Origin: Rhodospirillaceae bacterium
GTDB lineage: Bacteria; Pseudomonadota; Alphaproteobacteria; Rhodospirillales; Rhodospirillaceae
DNA: 64,000 nt
Direction: 5' to 3'
NCBI GenBank assembly: GCA_029243545.1
Contig: JAQWRV010000008.1
Span: forward strand, 22,857-86,856
Part shown: positions 35,411 through 44,941 of the stretch, one piece after another
Numbering within the stretch: the first letter of the stretch is position 1
Layout: each line of letters opens with the position of its first letter
Made by a program: the position numbers and the translations under genes
Notes under the pieces: model-generated
What the model saw: the letters and a program-made list of their open reading frames with translations, nothing else
Told to the model about the DNA's origin: nothing
The model's database searches: none

Positions 35411-36379
35411 ATGAGGCTGTTCTCTTCTCTTCTGATTGCACTCATTCCTCTATTGAGTCTGATTTCCAGTCCTGTGTATGCCCAGGAGGAGTGTCCGCGC
35501 GGAACTCTCGATCCCAGATATTGCGACAGAGATCGCGACCTTATCGCCGATCTGCCGCTTGATGAGGACGACTGGCTCGATCCATCAGCGCTCATATTTT
35601 CCTACACTCCGGTGGAAGATCCAGCTGTGTATGAGCAGGTATGGGCAGGTTTTATTGCTCACCTCGAAGAGGTGATCGACAAACGAATTTTATTTTTCCC
35701 TGTGCAATCCTACGCAGCGCAATACGAAGCAATGCGCTCCGGCCGCCTTCATGTTGCGGGGGTTAACACAGGAGGAACGCCAGTCGCCGTGAACTGCGCC
35801 GGCTTCGTTCCTTTCACCATGATGGCCGGTGAAGACGGTATGTTCGGCTATGAGATGGAAATCATTGTGCCGGCGCAGTCAGGAATCCAAACGGTAGGTG
35901 ATCTGAAAGGGCATACCCTGACATTTACATCGCCGACGTCTAACTCGGGATTCAAAGCGCCGTCGGCTATTTTAAAGGCTGAGTTTGGGTTGATTGCGGG
36001 AGAAGATTTTAAAACGTCTTACTCCGGCAAACATGAGAACTCCATTCTTGGCGTAGTAAACGCAGACTATGAGGCCGCCGCCATCGCAAACTCTGTTTTG
36101 GGTCGCATGATTTATCGGAAAACTGCAGATGGCAACTCCATACGGTCGATTTACACGTCACAAACGTTTCCTACCACAGCCTATGGACATGCCTACAACT
36201 TGCATCCTGCTGTCGCCGCAAAAATTGAGCAGGCGTTTTTCACCTTTCCGTGGGAGGGCTCAGCTTTAATAGAAGAGTTTGATGGAGAAGACCGTTTTAT
36301 CGCGATCGACTACAAATCGGACTGGGACGTCATCCGTAAGATCGATACCGCCTCAGGCGTATCCTACGATTGCCGCTGA
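35411..36379 (+). CDS. phnD: Phosphate/phosphonate ABC transporter substrate-binding protein (PhnD-like)
   Basis: Periplasmic binding protein for a phosphonate or related phosphorus oxyanion. A signal peptide (MRLFSSLLIALIPLLSLISSPVYAQ) precedes the PhnD fold: IFSYTPVEDPAVYEQVWAGFIAHLEE, SYAAQYEAMRSGRLHVAGVNTGGTPVAVNCAG, DLKGHTLTFTSPTSNSGFKAPSAIL and YSGKHENSILGVVNADYEAAAIAN. I prefer ATG 35411, which has GGAG 6 bases upstream, over ATG 35399. It leads the D-C-E-E transporter operon. Confidence 0.9.
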   Translation: MRLFSSLLIALIPLLSLISSPVYAQEECPRGTLDPRYCDRDRDLIADLPLDEDDWLDPSALIFSYTPVEDPAVYEQVWAGFIAHLEEVIDKRILFFPVQSYAAQYEAMRSGRLHVAGVNTGGTPVAVNCAGFVPFTMMAGEDGMFGYEMEIIVPAQSGIQTVGDLKGHTLTFTSPTSNSGFKAPSAILKAEFGLIAGEDFKTSYSGKHENSILGVVNADYEAAAIANSVLGRMIYRKTADGNSIRSIYTSQTFPTTAYGHAYNLHPAVAAKIEQAFFTFPWEGSALIEEFDGEDRFIAIDYKSDWDVIRKIDTASGVSYDCR

Positions 36380-36587
36380 GTCGTCATTCACCTCATAAAA
36401 AACTAATCGGCGCAAAATACATGACATGATTGGGTAAGATGAAACGGTCAGTGGATGGCAAGGGGCTCAGGAGATGGAGTGGATTGATATTGGGTTTGGT
36501 ATTCCGGGCCAGGCGCCGCTGTATCGGTGAACTTCTCGTTAGCGCCCTCCGCATTGCGCCCAGCGCCTTCCCGAGCGATAAAGACCC

Positions 36588-37424
36588 ATGCCGTCACTCT
36601 TTCTTGAAAACCTGACAAAACGCTATCCAACCGGCGATCTTGCCCTCGATTCTGTGTGGCTTGAGGTTCCCGAAGGGCAAGTGGTCGCGCTCATTGGGCC
36701 GTCCGGCGCAGGTAAAAGTACGCTCATTCGGTGCGTTAACCGCCTTGTCGAACCTACCTCTGGCCGGGTGTTACTCGCTGATGAAGAGATAACGGCATTG
36801 AGGCCACGCAGATTGCGGAGAATTCGCCGCCGTATGGGTATGATTTTCCAGGAATATGCATTGGTGGAGCGCCTCACTGTGATGGAAAACGTTCTATCTG
36901 GACGTCTTGGGTATGTCGGTTTTTGGTCGAGCTGGTTCCGGCGTTTTCCGCGCGACGATATCGCCACAGCATTCTCTCTACTGGAGCGGGTCGGTCTTAC
37001 TGGAATGGAAGACAAGCGTGCCGATGCACTATCCGGCGGGCAAAGGCAACGGGTAGGTATCGCCCGTGCGCTCATCCAAGACCCCGACTTGCTGTTGGTC
37101 GATGAGCCTACCGCGAGTCTTGATCCAAAAACGTCACGGCAAATCATGCGTCTTATTACCGAACTTTGCTCAGAGCGTGCCCTAACAGCGGTGGTAAATA
37201 TTCACGACGTCCCATTGGCACGAATGTTTGCCCAACGTGTCGTTGGTCTTCAGGCCGGAAAAATCGTCTATGATGGACTACCGGACGGGCTGACGCCTGA
37301 CGTCCTAACTCAGATTTACGGCGAAGAGGACTGGCTTGCGGCGGACCGCGAATACGCTCCGACCGGAAACAACCTGGTCAAGAGCGAGCTTCAGGACCAG
37401 GGTCGGCTGGCAGGAGAGGGGTGA
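36588..37424 (+). CDS. phnC: Phosphonate ABC transporter ATP-binding protein
   Basis: A 278-residue ATPase driving the PhnE permeases. Walker [11 protein letters not shown]-loop [22 protein letters not shown] (characteristic of PhnC), signature [15 protein letters not shown], Walker [14 protein letters not shown] and switch His in NIHDV. The stop overlaps the next start by one base. Confidence 0.94.
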   Translation: MPSLFLENLTKRYPTGDLALDSVWLEVPEGQVVALIGPSGAGKSTLIRCVNRLVEPTSGRVLLADEEITALRPRRLRRIRRRMGMIFQEYALVERLTVMENVLSGRLGYVGFWSSWFRRFPRDDIATAFSLLERVGLTGMEDKRADALSGGQRQRVGIARALIQDPDLLLVDEPTASLDPKTSRQIMRLITELCSERALTAVVNIHDVPLARMFAQRVVGLQAGKIVYDGLPDGLTPDVLTQIYGEEDWLAADREYAPTGNNLVKSELQDQGRLAGEG

Positions 37425-38236
37425 TGGCCTCTCCTGCGCTCTCGCAGGAAACTGCAAGGTGGCGCCCGCCGCCGCTAATTAAAAGCCGCCGTGTGCGCTG
37501 TTTTCTCGCGCTCATTGTTGGCCTGTACGTCGCAGCCGCATTCGGCACATTAGATATCAATTGGGCTAGGGTGGCCGACGGCGGGCCCCGGGCACTGCGT
37601 TTCTTTAGTGGGTTCTTCCCGCCAGATTTTGCCGCACGGTGGACTGCAATCGTCGATGGGTTGCTTGAAAGTTTATGGATGACGATCGTTGCCACGGCTT
37701 TGGGCGTATTGATTTCTATTCCAATTGCGGTGGGTGGCGCACGAAACGTTGCGCCGCTGCCCGTCTATTTCTTTTGCCGATCGATAATGGCAGCCTCAAG
37801 AACCTTTCACGAAGTCTTAATCGCCATATTCTTCGTTAAGCTGTTCGGTTTTGGTCCGTTTGCCGGTGTCATCACGCTCACATTCGCGACCCTCGGTTTT
37901 TACGCTAAACTTTTGGCGGAGGACATTGAAGCGATCGATCCCGCTCAGGCGGAGGCTATCAAGGCGACGGGAGCCGGCTGGCTGCAGTGGCTCGATTTTG
38001 CCATTCGACCACAGGTGCGGCCGCGAGCCATTGGCTTGGCGGTCTATCGTCTGGACATTAATTTTCGGGAATCGGCTGTCATCGGCATAGTTGGCGCCGG
38101 CGGAATTGGGGCTACGCTCAATACGGCTTTTGATCGTTACGAATTTGATACGGCTGCGGCCATTCTTCTTATAATTATAGGTATCGTCATGGCGGCCGAG
38201 TATGCATCTGGCGTCATCCGTCATCGGTTGCAGTGA
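37424..38236 (+). CDS. phnE: Phosphonate ABC transporter permease (first PhnE)
   Basis: An inner-membrane permease of 270 residues with about six hydrophobic segments and the PhnE EAA-like loop EAIKATGAGWLQWLDFAIRPQVRP, then NFRESAVIGIVGAGGIGATLNTAFDRYEFD. ATG 37424 shares its A with the phnC TGA and follows GGAGAGGGG. Works with the next gene as a heterodimer. Confidence 0.92.
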   Translation: MASPALSQETARWRPPPLIKSRRVRCFLALIVGLYVAAAFGTLDINWARVADGGPRALRFFSGFFPPDFAARWTAIVDGLLESLWMTIVATALGVLISIPIAVGGARNVAPLPVYFFCRSIMAASRTFHEVLIAIFFVKLFGFGPFAGVITLTFATLGFYAKLLAEDIEAIDPAQAEAIKATGAGWLQWLDFAIRPQVRPRAIGLAVYRLDINFRESAVIGIVGAGGIGATLNTAFDRYEFDTAAAILLIIIGIVMAAEYASGVIRHRLQ

Positions 38237-39051
38237 TGGCCGTGTTTGAAGGTCAAAATGGACAGGATTGGCGCCAACGCACGCGTCTAGTTGATGTTTT
38301 CGTGTGGTTCTGCTGGCTTATCGGTTTGAGCATTGTCGTCGCCTGCCTGTCTTTCATCTCCGACAAAACCATCTGGGCGTTTGTGCTTAGCGCTCCTCAA
38401 GAAGCAGGTGATTTAGGTGGCCGCATGTTTCCACCCGATTGGGCCTATAGCAACACGCTGTGGCGCCCTTTATGGGATACCTTCAACATAGCTACCTTAG
38501 GCACAGCGATAGCGCTGATGATCTCCGTTCCTGTCGCATTCTGCGCGGCGCGCAACACCACGCCGAGCATTGTATTTGTCAGGCCCATTGCGTTGTTCAT
38601 TATCGCTGCATCACGCTCAATCAACTCTCTGATTTGGGCGCTGCTGTTGGTGGTCATCGTAGGCCCAGGTGTATTCGCCGGTGTAATTGCCATTGCGTTC
38701 CGTTCCGTCGGCTTTTGCGGCAAGCTGCTTTATGAAGCCATTGAAGAGATTGCTGTTGAACCTGTTGAGGCTGTAACGGCTACAGGCGCATCGTCAGGGC
38801 AAGTTTTAACTTACGGCGTTGTTCCCCAAATCATGCCCGCCTTCGCCGGTATTTCCGTGTTTCGCTGGGACATCAATATTCGCGAATCAACTATTCTTGG
38901 CCTAGTTGGTGCCGGCGGAATTGGGCTGCAACTCAGTGCATCCATCAATAACTTGGATTGGTCGCGGGTCGCGGTGATCCTCATTGCCATACTCGGCACG
39001 GTCATCGTGTCAGAATGGCTTTCGGCAAAAGTTCGTGCTGCGTTGATTTAG
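38236..39051 (+). CDS. phnE: Phosphonate ABC transporter permease (second PhnE)
   Basis: A second PhnE-type permease of 271 residues; EAVTATGASSGQVLTYGVVPQIMPAF and NIRESTILGLVGAGGIGLQLSASIN match the first copy's coupling and final segments. Its ATG overlaps the preceding stop by one base. No C-P lyase or other phosphonate catabolic gene lies nearby, so substrate could be phosphite, phosphate or a phosphonate handled elsewhere. It ends 10 bases before the convergent phaC. Confidence 0.92.
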   Translation: MAVFEGQNGQDWRQRTRLVDVFVWFCWLIGLSIVVACLSFISDKTIWAFVLSAPQEAGDLGGRMFPPDWAYSNTLWRPLWDTFNIATLGTAIALMISVPVAFCAARNTTPSIVFVRPIALFIIAASRSINSLIWALLLVVIVGPGVFAGVIAIAFRSVGFCGKLLYEAIEEIAVEPVEAVTATGASSGQVLTYGVVPQIMPAFAGISVFRWDINIRESTILGLVGAGGIGLQLSASINNLDWSRVAVILIAILGTVIVSEWLSAKVRAALI

Positions 39052-39061
39052 GCTAGGGGGT

Positions 39062-40861
39062 CTATTCGGGCCGAATAGCGCAATAAGACCCCGGAGCATC
39101 CTCAATAACTTTGAGACCGCCATCACCTGGCACGCGCGCTTTGGTCTGCTTGCCAGATTGCGGCTTGAGCCAGGCATCCCAATCGATCCACCAAGACCCT
39201 GAATGTTCTTTGCTATCTGCGAGCCACTTGTCCGCTGATTTTGGGTTCTTGGTGTTAGTCCAATAGCAGTATTTATTGGCAGCGGGTGGATTAGCCACAC
39301 CGGCAATATGTCCGGAGGCTGACAAAACAAAGCGTACTTTGCCTTTAAAAAGCTTGGTTGCCTCATAGGTCGAAGCCCATGGCGCAATATGATCTTCTTT
39401 ACAGGAAATCATATACGTCGGCCGATCGACGGTACGGAGGTCAATGGGCACGCCATCCAGGGAAAGGCCGCCTGGCTTAACCAAATTGTTTTCCAGATAC
39501 ATGTTATGCAGATAAAAACTATGCATGGCCTTGGGCATCCGTGTTGAGTCCGCATTCCAGTACAATAGATCAAACGGGAAGGGGTCCTTACCCAGCAGAT
39601 AATTGTTGACCACGAAAGACCAGATCAAATCGTTTGAGCGCAGCATGTTGAATGTTGAGGCCATTTCGGTGCCTTCCAAAAAGCCGCCACTTTCATCCAT
39701 CTTCTTTTCAAGACCTTCGACCTGTTCTTCATCGATGAATACGCGGATATCCCCGACTTCTTTAAAATCGGTCAGGGCTGTCATTAAAGTAGCAGTTTTG
39801 ACGCTGCTATCGCCTTTCTCTTTCAAGTAGGCCAAAGTCGCGGCCAGTAATGTGCCGCCGATGCAGTATCCAGTGGCATGAATTTCTTTGACATTGCAGG
39901 CTTTTTTTACGGCCTCAATGGCGCCGATTGCTCCTTCAATCATGTAATCATCGAAACGCTTGTCGGCGTGGCGTTCATCTGGGTTGACCCATGACACGAC
40001 GAACGTGGTGTAGCCTTGGTCTGTTAGCCACTTCATCATCGAGTTCTTTTCCCGTAAATCGAGAATGTAATATTTATTGATCCATGGCGGGATGATCAGC
40101 AGAGGCGTCGCGTGTTGCTGCTCTGTCGTTGGTTCATATTGAATGAGCTGAATAAGGTTGTTTTGAAAGACCACTTTCCCGGGTGTAACGGCGACGTTGA
40201 CGCCTAGCTCGAAGGCGTCTTCGTCGGCCATGGAAATACGGAGTTTGCCCTTGCCCTTCTCCAGGTCTTTGAGCATGTTCTCCAGGCCTTTGAGCAGGTT
40301 TTCTCCACCGCTTTCTGCCGTAACGCGGAGAACTTCGGGGTTGGTCATGGCAAAGTTTGTCGGGGCAATCGCATCAGCAAATTGCCGCGTATAGAAGTCG
40401 ACCTTGCGGGCGGTTTGCGGTTCTAAGCCCTCAACCTCGCTGACTGTCGCATTCATCCAGCGCGCGGTAAGCAAATATGACTGCTTAATGAAATTAAAGA
40501 CTTCGTTTTTCTGCCAAGTGTCATCCTTGAAGCGCCGGTCACCTTTTTCAGGCTCGATGACTGTCTCGGACTCTTCCCCGAGCATACGCAACGTCGTATT
40601 GCGCCAAAGGTCCATATAGTCGTTCCACAAAGAGAACTGGGCTTCGACAAGTTTGGCCGGGTCTTGCATCATCTTTTGGGTCAGCTCCATGAACGCAGCG
40701 CCAATATGGGCCGAGTCACTCTTGTCGAGTGCCCGCCCAGAAGCATTGCGTGCTATGAAATCCGATACCAATCTTTGCGAGCGATCGGCGATACTGGCCA
40801 TGATTCTGGCTATTTCTGGGGTCTTTTTTGTGGACCCCTGATCTTGCGTTTGTGGCGCCAT
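39062..40861 (-). CDS. phaC: Class I poly(3-hydroxyalkanoate) synthase
   Basis: Polymerises (R)-3-hydroxyacyl-CoA into PHA granules. The 599-residue protein is of usual class I length. Its C-terminal alpha/beta-hydrolase domain has the modified lipase box GYCIGGTLL with the catalytic Cys, the catalytic Asp in LYWNADSTRMP and His in SGHIAGVANPP. The N-terminal part has WMNATVSEVEGL and NPEVLRVTAESGGENLLKGLENMLKDL. Start at ATG 40861 gives MAPQTQDQGSTKK. Stands alone; no phaA, phaB or phasin within view. Confidence 0.95.
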   Translation of the reverse strand: MAPQTQDQGSTKKTPEIARIMASIADRSQRLVSDFIARNASGRALDKSDSAHIGAAFMELTQKMMQDPAKLVEAQFSLWNDYMDLWRNTTLRMLGEESETVIEPEKGDRRFKDDTWQKNEVFNFIKQSYLLTARWMNATVSEVEGLEPQTARKVDFYTRQFADAIAPTNFAMTNPEVLRVTAESGGENLLKGLENMLKDLEKGKGKLRISMADEDAFELGVNVAVTPGKVVFQNNLIQLIQYEPTTEQQHATPLLIIPPWINKYYILDLREKNSMMKWLTDQGYTTFVVSWVNPDERHADKRFDDYMIEGAIGAIEAVKKACNVKEIHATGYCIGGTLLAATLAYLKEKGDSSVKTATLMTALTDFKEVGDIRVFIDEEQVEGLEKKMDESGGFLEGTEMASTFNMLRSNDLIWSFVVNNYLLGKDPFPFDLLYWNADSTRMPKAMHSFYLHNMYLENNLVKPGGLSLDGVPIDLRTVDRPTYMISCKEDHIAPWASTYEATKLFKGKVRFVLSASGHIAGVANPPAANKYCYWTNTKNPKSADKWLADSKEHSGSWWIDWDAWLKPQSGKQTKARVPGDGGLKVIEDAPGSYCAIRPE

Positions 40862-41126
40862 AAATTCTGTGTCTCATTGGTTTGCTAGGCTTTTAGCGGT
40901 CATCTGGATGGGATTCACAGGGCAGAATGGAGTGTTCCGCTTCTTCGGCACGTCAAACCCCGGCTTTAGAGGTTTTTTTCTGGTCGAAGTCGCGCTATGC
41001 AATAGGCGCTGGGGCATGGCTTGTCTAGCGTATTTAGGGTCTGTGCATAGGTCACATAGCAGGCTAGAGCATGGTTTAAGTGAAGAACCTTATTTAGAGT
41101 TCTTGCACTGAAAAGGGGGGCTATCA

Positions 41127-42170
41127 ATGAGCGGTACCGAAAATCAAGTTACCGTGGTTGTAGAGCAGGATGGTCCCAAGCGTGGGCCCTGGCTGGCTGC
41201 GCTCGTCCTTTGTCTCTCGCTTGGCGCATGCTCCACCGTAACGAACGTATGGGAAGGTACCACCGATGCTGTTGGCAGCCTTTTCTCCGGTGGCGATGAT
41301 GAATTTGCGGAAGATTCTGAAGAAGGATTCCCCAATCTGGCTTCTGTTCCAAACCAAGCACCGTCGACAACATCTGCCGATGACCGGGAAGCCGCTACCG
41401 AGGGACTTATCGCTGACCGTGATCAGGCCCAATATACTGAGCAGGTTCGCAGAAGAGAACCTGTCGCGGTGCGCCCGCTCCAGGACGCCAATGATTCGCT
41501 CCCTTCACCAATGGAGCCACCATCACCCACAGCGGCTCCTGTCGCACCGGTAACCCCGGTAGAAACCGCACCGAGAACCCGTATGTCTTTGGCAGAGCGA
41601 CTTGGGGCTTCCCCGCCTCCGCCGCCGCCCGCATCCGCGGAGTCCGCACCACCGCCACCCCCCTTACCGACGCTTGATAGCGCCACGGCTTCATCTATGC
41701 CGCCAACGCCTCGGTCCTCTGGATCGACGACCGTCATTGGCAGGAATGAGACCGGGACTCAATTGTCTGCGCTACCGAACTCAATGTCGGCCTACGACCC
41801 TTCCGCCTACCGGGTATCCATTCATGTTTCGACGATTACTTTTCCTACAGGAAGCAGCAGGCTAACAGCCTCTGATCGCCGCGTTCTAGACGACATCATC
41901 AAGCTTCGTCAGGAATATAATGGTGACGTTCGCGTCATAGGCCATACGTCAAGCCGAACCCAGAACCTCGACCCGCTCAAGCACAAACTGGTCAATTTCA
42001 GAGTGTCTCTCAACCGTGCCAATGCTGTTGCTGCGGCCCTGATGGCGAAAGGGCTCCCGTCCAACCGGATTTTCGTTAGCGCGGTATCTGACAACGAACC
42101 TCTTTACTATGAGGTCATGCCTGCTGGAGAATCTGGCAACCAGCGCGCTGAGATTTATCTCGATTATTAA
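41127..42170 (+). CDS. OmpA-family lipoprotein with Pro-rich linker
   Basis: A 347-residue envelope protein. After a polar N-terminus comes a hydrophobic segment and lipobox (WLAALVLCLSLGACS), so the Cys at about residue 35 is probably lipidated. Residues ~80-220 are low-complexity and Pro/Ala/Ser-rich (PPPPPPASAESAPPPPPLP). The last ~110 residues are an OmpA-like peptidoglycan-binding domain: ITFPTGSSRLTASDRRVLDDIIKL, VRVIGHTSSRTQ, VSLNRANAVAAALMAKGLPSNRIFVSAVSDNEP and the final NQRAEIYLDY. It likely tethers outer membrane to peptidoglycan. Confidence 0.85.
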   Translation: MSGTENQVTVVVEQDGPKRGPWLAALVLCLSLGACSTVTNVWEGTTDAVGSLFSGGDDEFAEDSEEGFPNLASVPNQAPSTTSADDREAATEGLIADRDQAQYTEQVRRREPVAVRPLQDANDSLPSPMEPPSPTAAPVAPVTPVETAPRTRMSLAERLGASPPPPPPASAESAPPPPPLPTLDSATASSMPPTPRSSGSTTVIGRNETGTQLSALPNSMSAYDPSAYRVSIHVSTITFPTGSSRLTASDRRVLDDIIKLRQEYNGDVRVIGHTSSRTQNLDPLKHKLVNFRVSLNRANAVAAALMAKGLPSNRIFVSAVSDNEPLYYEVMPAGESGNQRAEIYLDY

Positions 42171-42340
42171 CGTCTACCTACCTCGTTTTTGCCCTGATTT
42201 AGCCTGAACACTGTCTTGGTTGGCGGTATAATGCCTCGCCAGAACGGGGACGGGGCGTTAAAATAGATGCCTGGAATCTAATCACCATCGACAGTACGCC
42301 TGTACTGCTTAAACCATCCAGACAAGATCCGTAGAAATCC

Positions 42341-43558
42341 ATGACCGAAGAATTTCACCGTATCAAACGCCTGCCGCCCTATGTATTCGCCGAGGTGAAT
42401 GCTATGAAGGCTGCCGCGCGGGCTGCCGGTGAAGATATCATCGATCTGGGTATGGGAAATCCAGACCTGGCTACACCGCCGCATATCGTAGACAAGCTGT
42501 GTGAAGTTGCACGTGATCCGAAGGCTCACCGCTATTCAGCTTCTGCCGGAATAAAAGGTCTGCGACGGGCCCTGTCCAGTTACTACGAACGGAGATTTAA
42601 CGTTCCAATTGATCCGGACAAAGAATGCATTGTTACGCTTGGGTCAAAAGAAGGTCTGGCAAATCTAGCCTCAGCTATGACAAGCCCGGGTGATATAGTG
42701 CTTGCACCCAACCCGAGTTATCCGATCCATCCGTTTGGATTCATTATTGCAGATGGGTCTGTCCAACATTTGCCGGTGCAGCCGGATGAGAATTTTCTGC
42801 AGGCGCTTGAGCAAGCAGTCATGCACAGCGTTCCAAAGCCGGTCGCTTTGATCTTAAACTATCCGTCTAACCCTACTGCACTTGTCGCCGATCTCGACTT
42901 CTATGCACAAGTTGTCGACTTTTGCCGGGCGCACAGCATTTGGATTTTGTCGGACTTGGCATATTCAGAGATTTACTTTGACGGCAATCCACCGCCATCC
43001 ATTTTGCAAGTGCCGGGCGCAAAAGACATCGCGGTCGAATTTACGTCGATGAGCAAAACCTACAGCATGCCTGGTTGGCGCATTGGCTTTGTCGCCGGCA
43101 ACCAATTTCTTGTCGGCGCACTAACGCGCATAAAGTCGTATCTCGATTACGGAGCTTTCACGCCAATTCAGGTTGCCGCCGCCGCAGCCCTTAATGGACC
43201 GCAAGACTGTGTCGACGAAATCCGCCAGACCTACAAAGGGCGGCGTGATGTTCTGATTGAAGGGTTTGAACAGGCCGGCTGGAGTATTCCGTCTCCCCCA
43301 GCGACAATGTTTGCCTGGGCGCCAGTTCCAGAGCCTTTTAAAGAACAGGGCTCCATGGGTTTCTCAAAGTTACTGCTTCAGCATGCCAAGGTCGCTGTTT
43401 CACCTGGTACAGGTTTCGGTGAATACGGAGAAGGGTTTGTTCGTATCGCGCTGGTCGAAAATAAACACCGGATTCGTCAAGCGATACGCAATGTAAAGCA
43501 GTTCATGGCAGACTCTGGCGTCGTTTTGGAAAATGCGGAACGGACCAGGGGGGCATAA
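42341..43558 (+). CDS. PLP-dependent class I/II aminotransferase (AlaC/LL-DAP aminotransferase-like)
   Basis: A 405-residue fold-type I aminotransferase: DLGMGNPDLATPPHIVDKL, HRYSASAGIKGLRRALSSYYERRF, NYPSNPTA, the PLP Lys in SMSKTYSMPGWRIGF, and C-terminal VRIALVENKHRIRQAIRN. It resembles AlaC/AatC-type enzymes that commonly precede homoserine dehydrogenase in alphaproteobacteria. Its TAA shares the A with the ATG of hom, indicating coupling and a role in aspartate-family or alanine metabolism. Confidence 0.9.
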   Translation: MTEEFHRIKRLPPYVFAEVNAMKAAARAAGEDIIDLGMGNPDLATPPHIVDKLCEVARDPKAHRYSASAGIKGLRRALSSYYERRFNVPIDPDKECIVTLGSKEGLANLASAMTSPGDIVLAPNPSYPIHPFGFIIADGSVQHLPVQPDENFLQALEQAVMHSVPKPVALILNYPSNPTALVADLDFYAQVVDFCRAHSIWILSDLAYSEIYFDGNPPPSILQVPGAKDIAVEFTSMSKTYSMPGWRIGFVAGNQFLVGALTRIKSYLDYGAFTPIQVAAAAALNGPQDCVDEIRQTYKGRRDVLIEGFEQAGWSIPSPPATMFAWAPVPEPFKEQGSMGFSKLLLQHAKVAVSPGTGFGEYGEGFVRIALVENKHRIRQAIRNVKQFMADSGVVLENAERTRGA

Positions 43559-44859
43559 TGAGTAACCCGCTTAATATTGCTATCGCCGGTCTAGGGACTG
43601 TTGGTGTCGGTACGGTGCAGGTTCTTCAAAAACATGCGCGTGAGATCGCGGTGCGTTGCGGCCGTGAGATCAATATCACTGCTGTTTCATCTAGAGATAA
43701 GAGCAAAGACCGTGGTGTGGACTTATCAGGCTTTGCTTGGTTCGATGATCCTGTAGAGATGGCTAAAACCGCCAAAGCCGATGTTGTAGTTGAACTCATT
43801 GGTGGATCCACCGGAGTTGCTCTTGATGTAACGATGGCGTCCATTGCTGCAGGCCGGCATGTCGTGACCGCTAACAAGGCGTTGGTGGCTGAGGCTGGCG
43901 AGAACATTGCACGCGCGGCTGAAGACGCTGGTGTGACGTTGGCTTACGAAGCGGCTGTGGCCGGTGGAATTCCAATCATCAAGGCTATTAGGGAAGGGCT
44001 CGCCGGTAATCGTGTTAGCCGCGTTATTGGTATTCTCAACGGGACCTGCAACTACATTCTCTCAACCATGGAAGAAACAGGGCGGGACTTCGATAGTGTC
44101 CTCAAGGATGCTCAAGACCTCGGCTTCGCAGAGGCTGACCCAAGCTTTGATATTGATGGCGTCGATGCTGCCCATAAACTTGCAATCCTTGCCAGTCTTG
44201 CTTTTGGTACGCGGCTAGGCTTTAAGCAAGTTCATATTGAAGGCCTACGTGATATCACCGCCCTTGACTTCGTTTACGCCAAAGAACTTGGTTATAGGAT
44301 CAAACTGCTCGGACTGGCAGGCCAAACTGACGCGGGCGTGTACCAGCGCGTTTACCCATGTCTCATAGACCAAGAAGGGCCTCTTGCCGCAGTTGATGGG
44401 TCTTTCAATGCTGTGATTGCCGAGGGGGATTTTGTTGGCCGGTCGGTTTACGAGGGTCGCGGAGCTGGTGCCGGTCCCACAGCATCTGCCGTTGTCGCTG
44501 ACCTTATTGATATAGCAGCTGGTAGACTTTCGCTGGCGTTCGGTGTCCCCGCAGCGCGTTTGGCAGATCTAAAGGCAATTCCTATCAAGGATCGCGCGGG
44601 CCCATTTTACATACGTCTGACCGTCATTGATCAGCCTGGAGTATTCGCTGATATCAGCAGTGCTTTCGGGCATGCCAACATTTCCATGGAAAGCATTCTA
44701 CAGCGTGACCATGATGAAGCCGGGAACGCCCATATTGTAATCGTGACCCATAGCATCACCGAAGGTGCGTTGCGCCTGGCGTTAAAAGGACTGGAAGACC
44801 ACACAGCAGTGGTTGAGGCCCCACACGTCATTCGTATCGAAGATGTTTGGGGTGAATAG
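43558..44859 (+). CDS. hom: Homoserine dehydrogenase
   Basis: Reduces aspartate semialdehyde to homoserine on the way to threonine and methionine. The 433-residue protein has IAIAGLGTVGVGTVQVLQKH, TANKALVAEAG, the catalytic Lys region GILNGTCNYILSTME...GFAEADPSFDIDGVDAAHKLAILASLAFG, and a C-terminal ACT domain (FYIRLTVIDQPGVFADISSAFGHANISMESILQ) for threonine feedback. Confidence 0.96.
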   Translation: MSNPLNIAIAGLGTVGVGTVQVLQKHAREIAVRCGREINITAVSSRDKSKDRGVDLSGFAWFDDPVEMAKTAKADVVVELIGGSTGVALDVTMASIAAGRHVVTANKALVAEAGENIARAAEDAGVTLAYEAAVAGGIPIIKAIREGLAGNRVSRVIGILNGTCNYILSTMEETGRDFDSVLKDAQDLGFAEADPSFDIDGVDAAHKLAILASLAFGTRLGFKQVHIEGLRDITALDFVYAKELGYRIKLLGLAGQTDAGVYQRVYPCLIDQEGPLAAVDGSFNAVIAEGDFVGRSVYEGRGAGAGPTASAVVADLIDIAAGRLSLAFGVPAARLADLKAIPIKDRAGPFYIRLTVIDQPGVFADISSAFGHANISMESILQRDHDEAGNAHIVIVTHSITEGALRLALKGLEDHTAVVEAPHVIRIEDVWGE

Positions 44860-44941
44860 TCAATTTGAACTGTAAAGCCGGTTATACTGACCGACAAAGC
44901 CGTGTAAAACGGAATGAATAAAAGAGAATCAGAGAGGGGCC

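Noticed and set aside
36380..36587. Pho box or other regulatory site between phnD and phnC
   Set aside because: ATGACATGA resembles part of a Pho box half-site, but no repeated CTGTCAT-type pair is present.
41423..41737. Gly-rich minus-strand frame inside the OmpA-like gene
   Set aside because: It is the reverse of the Pro-rich linker codons; composition alone keeps it open.
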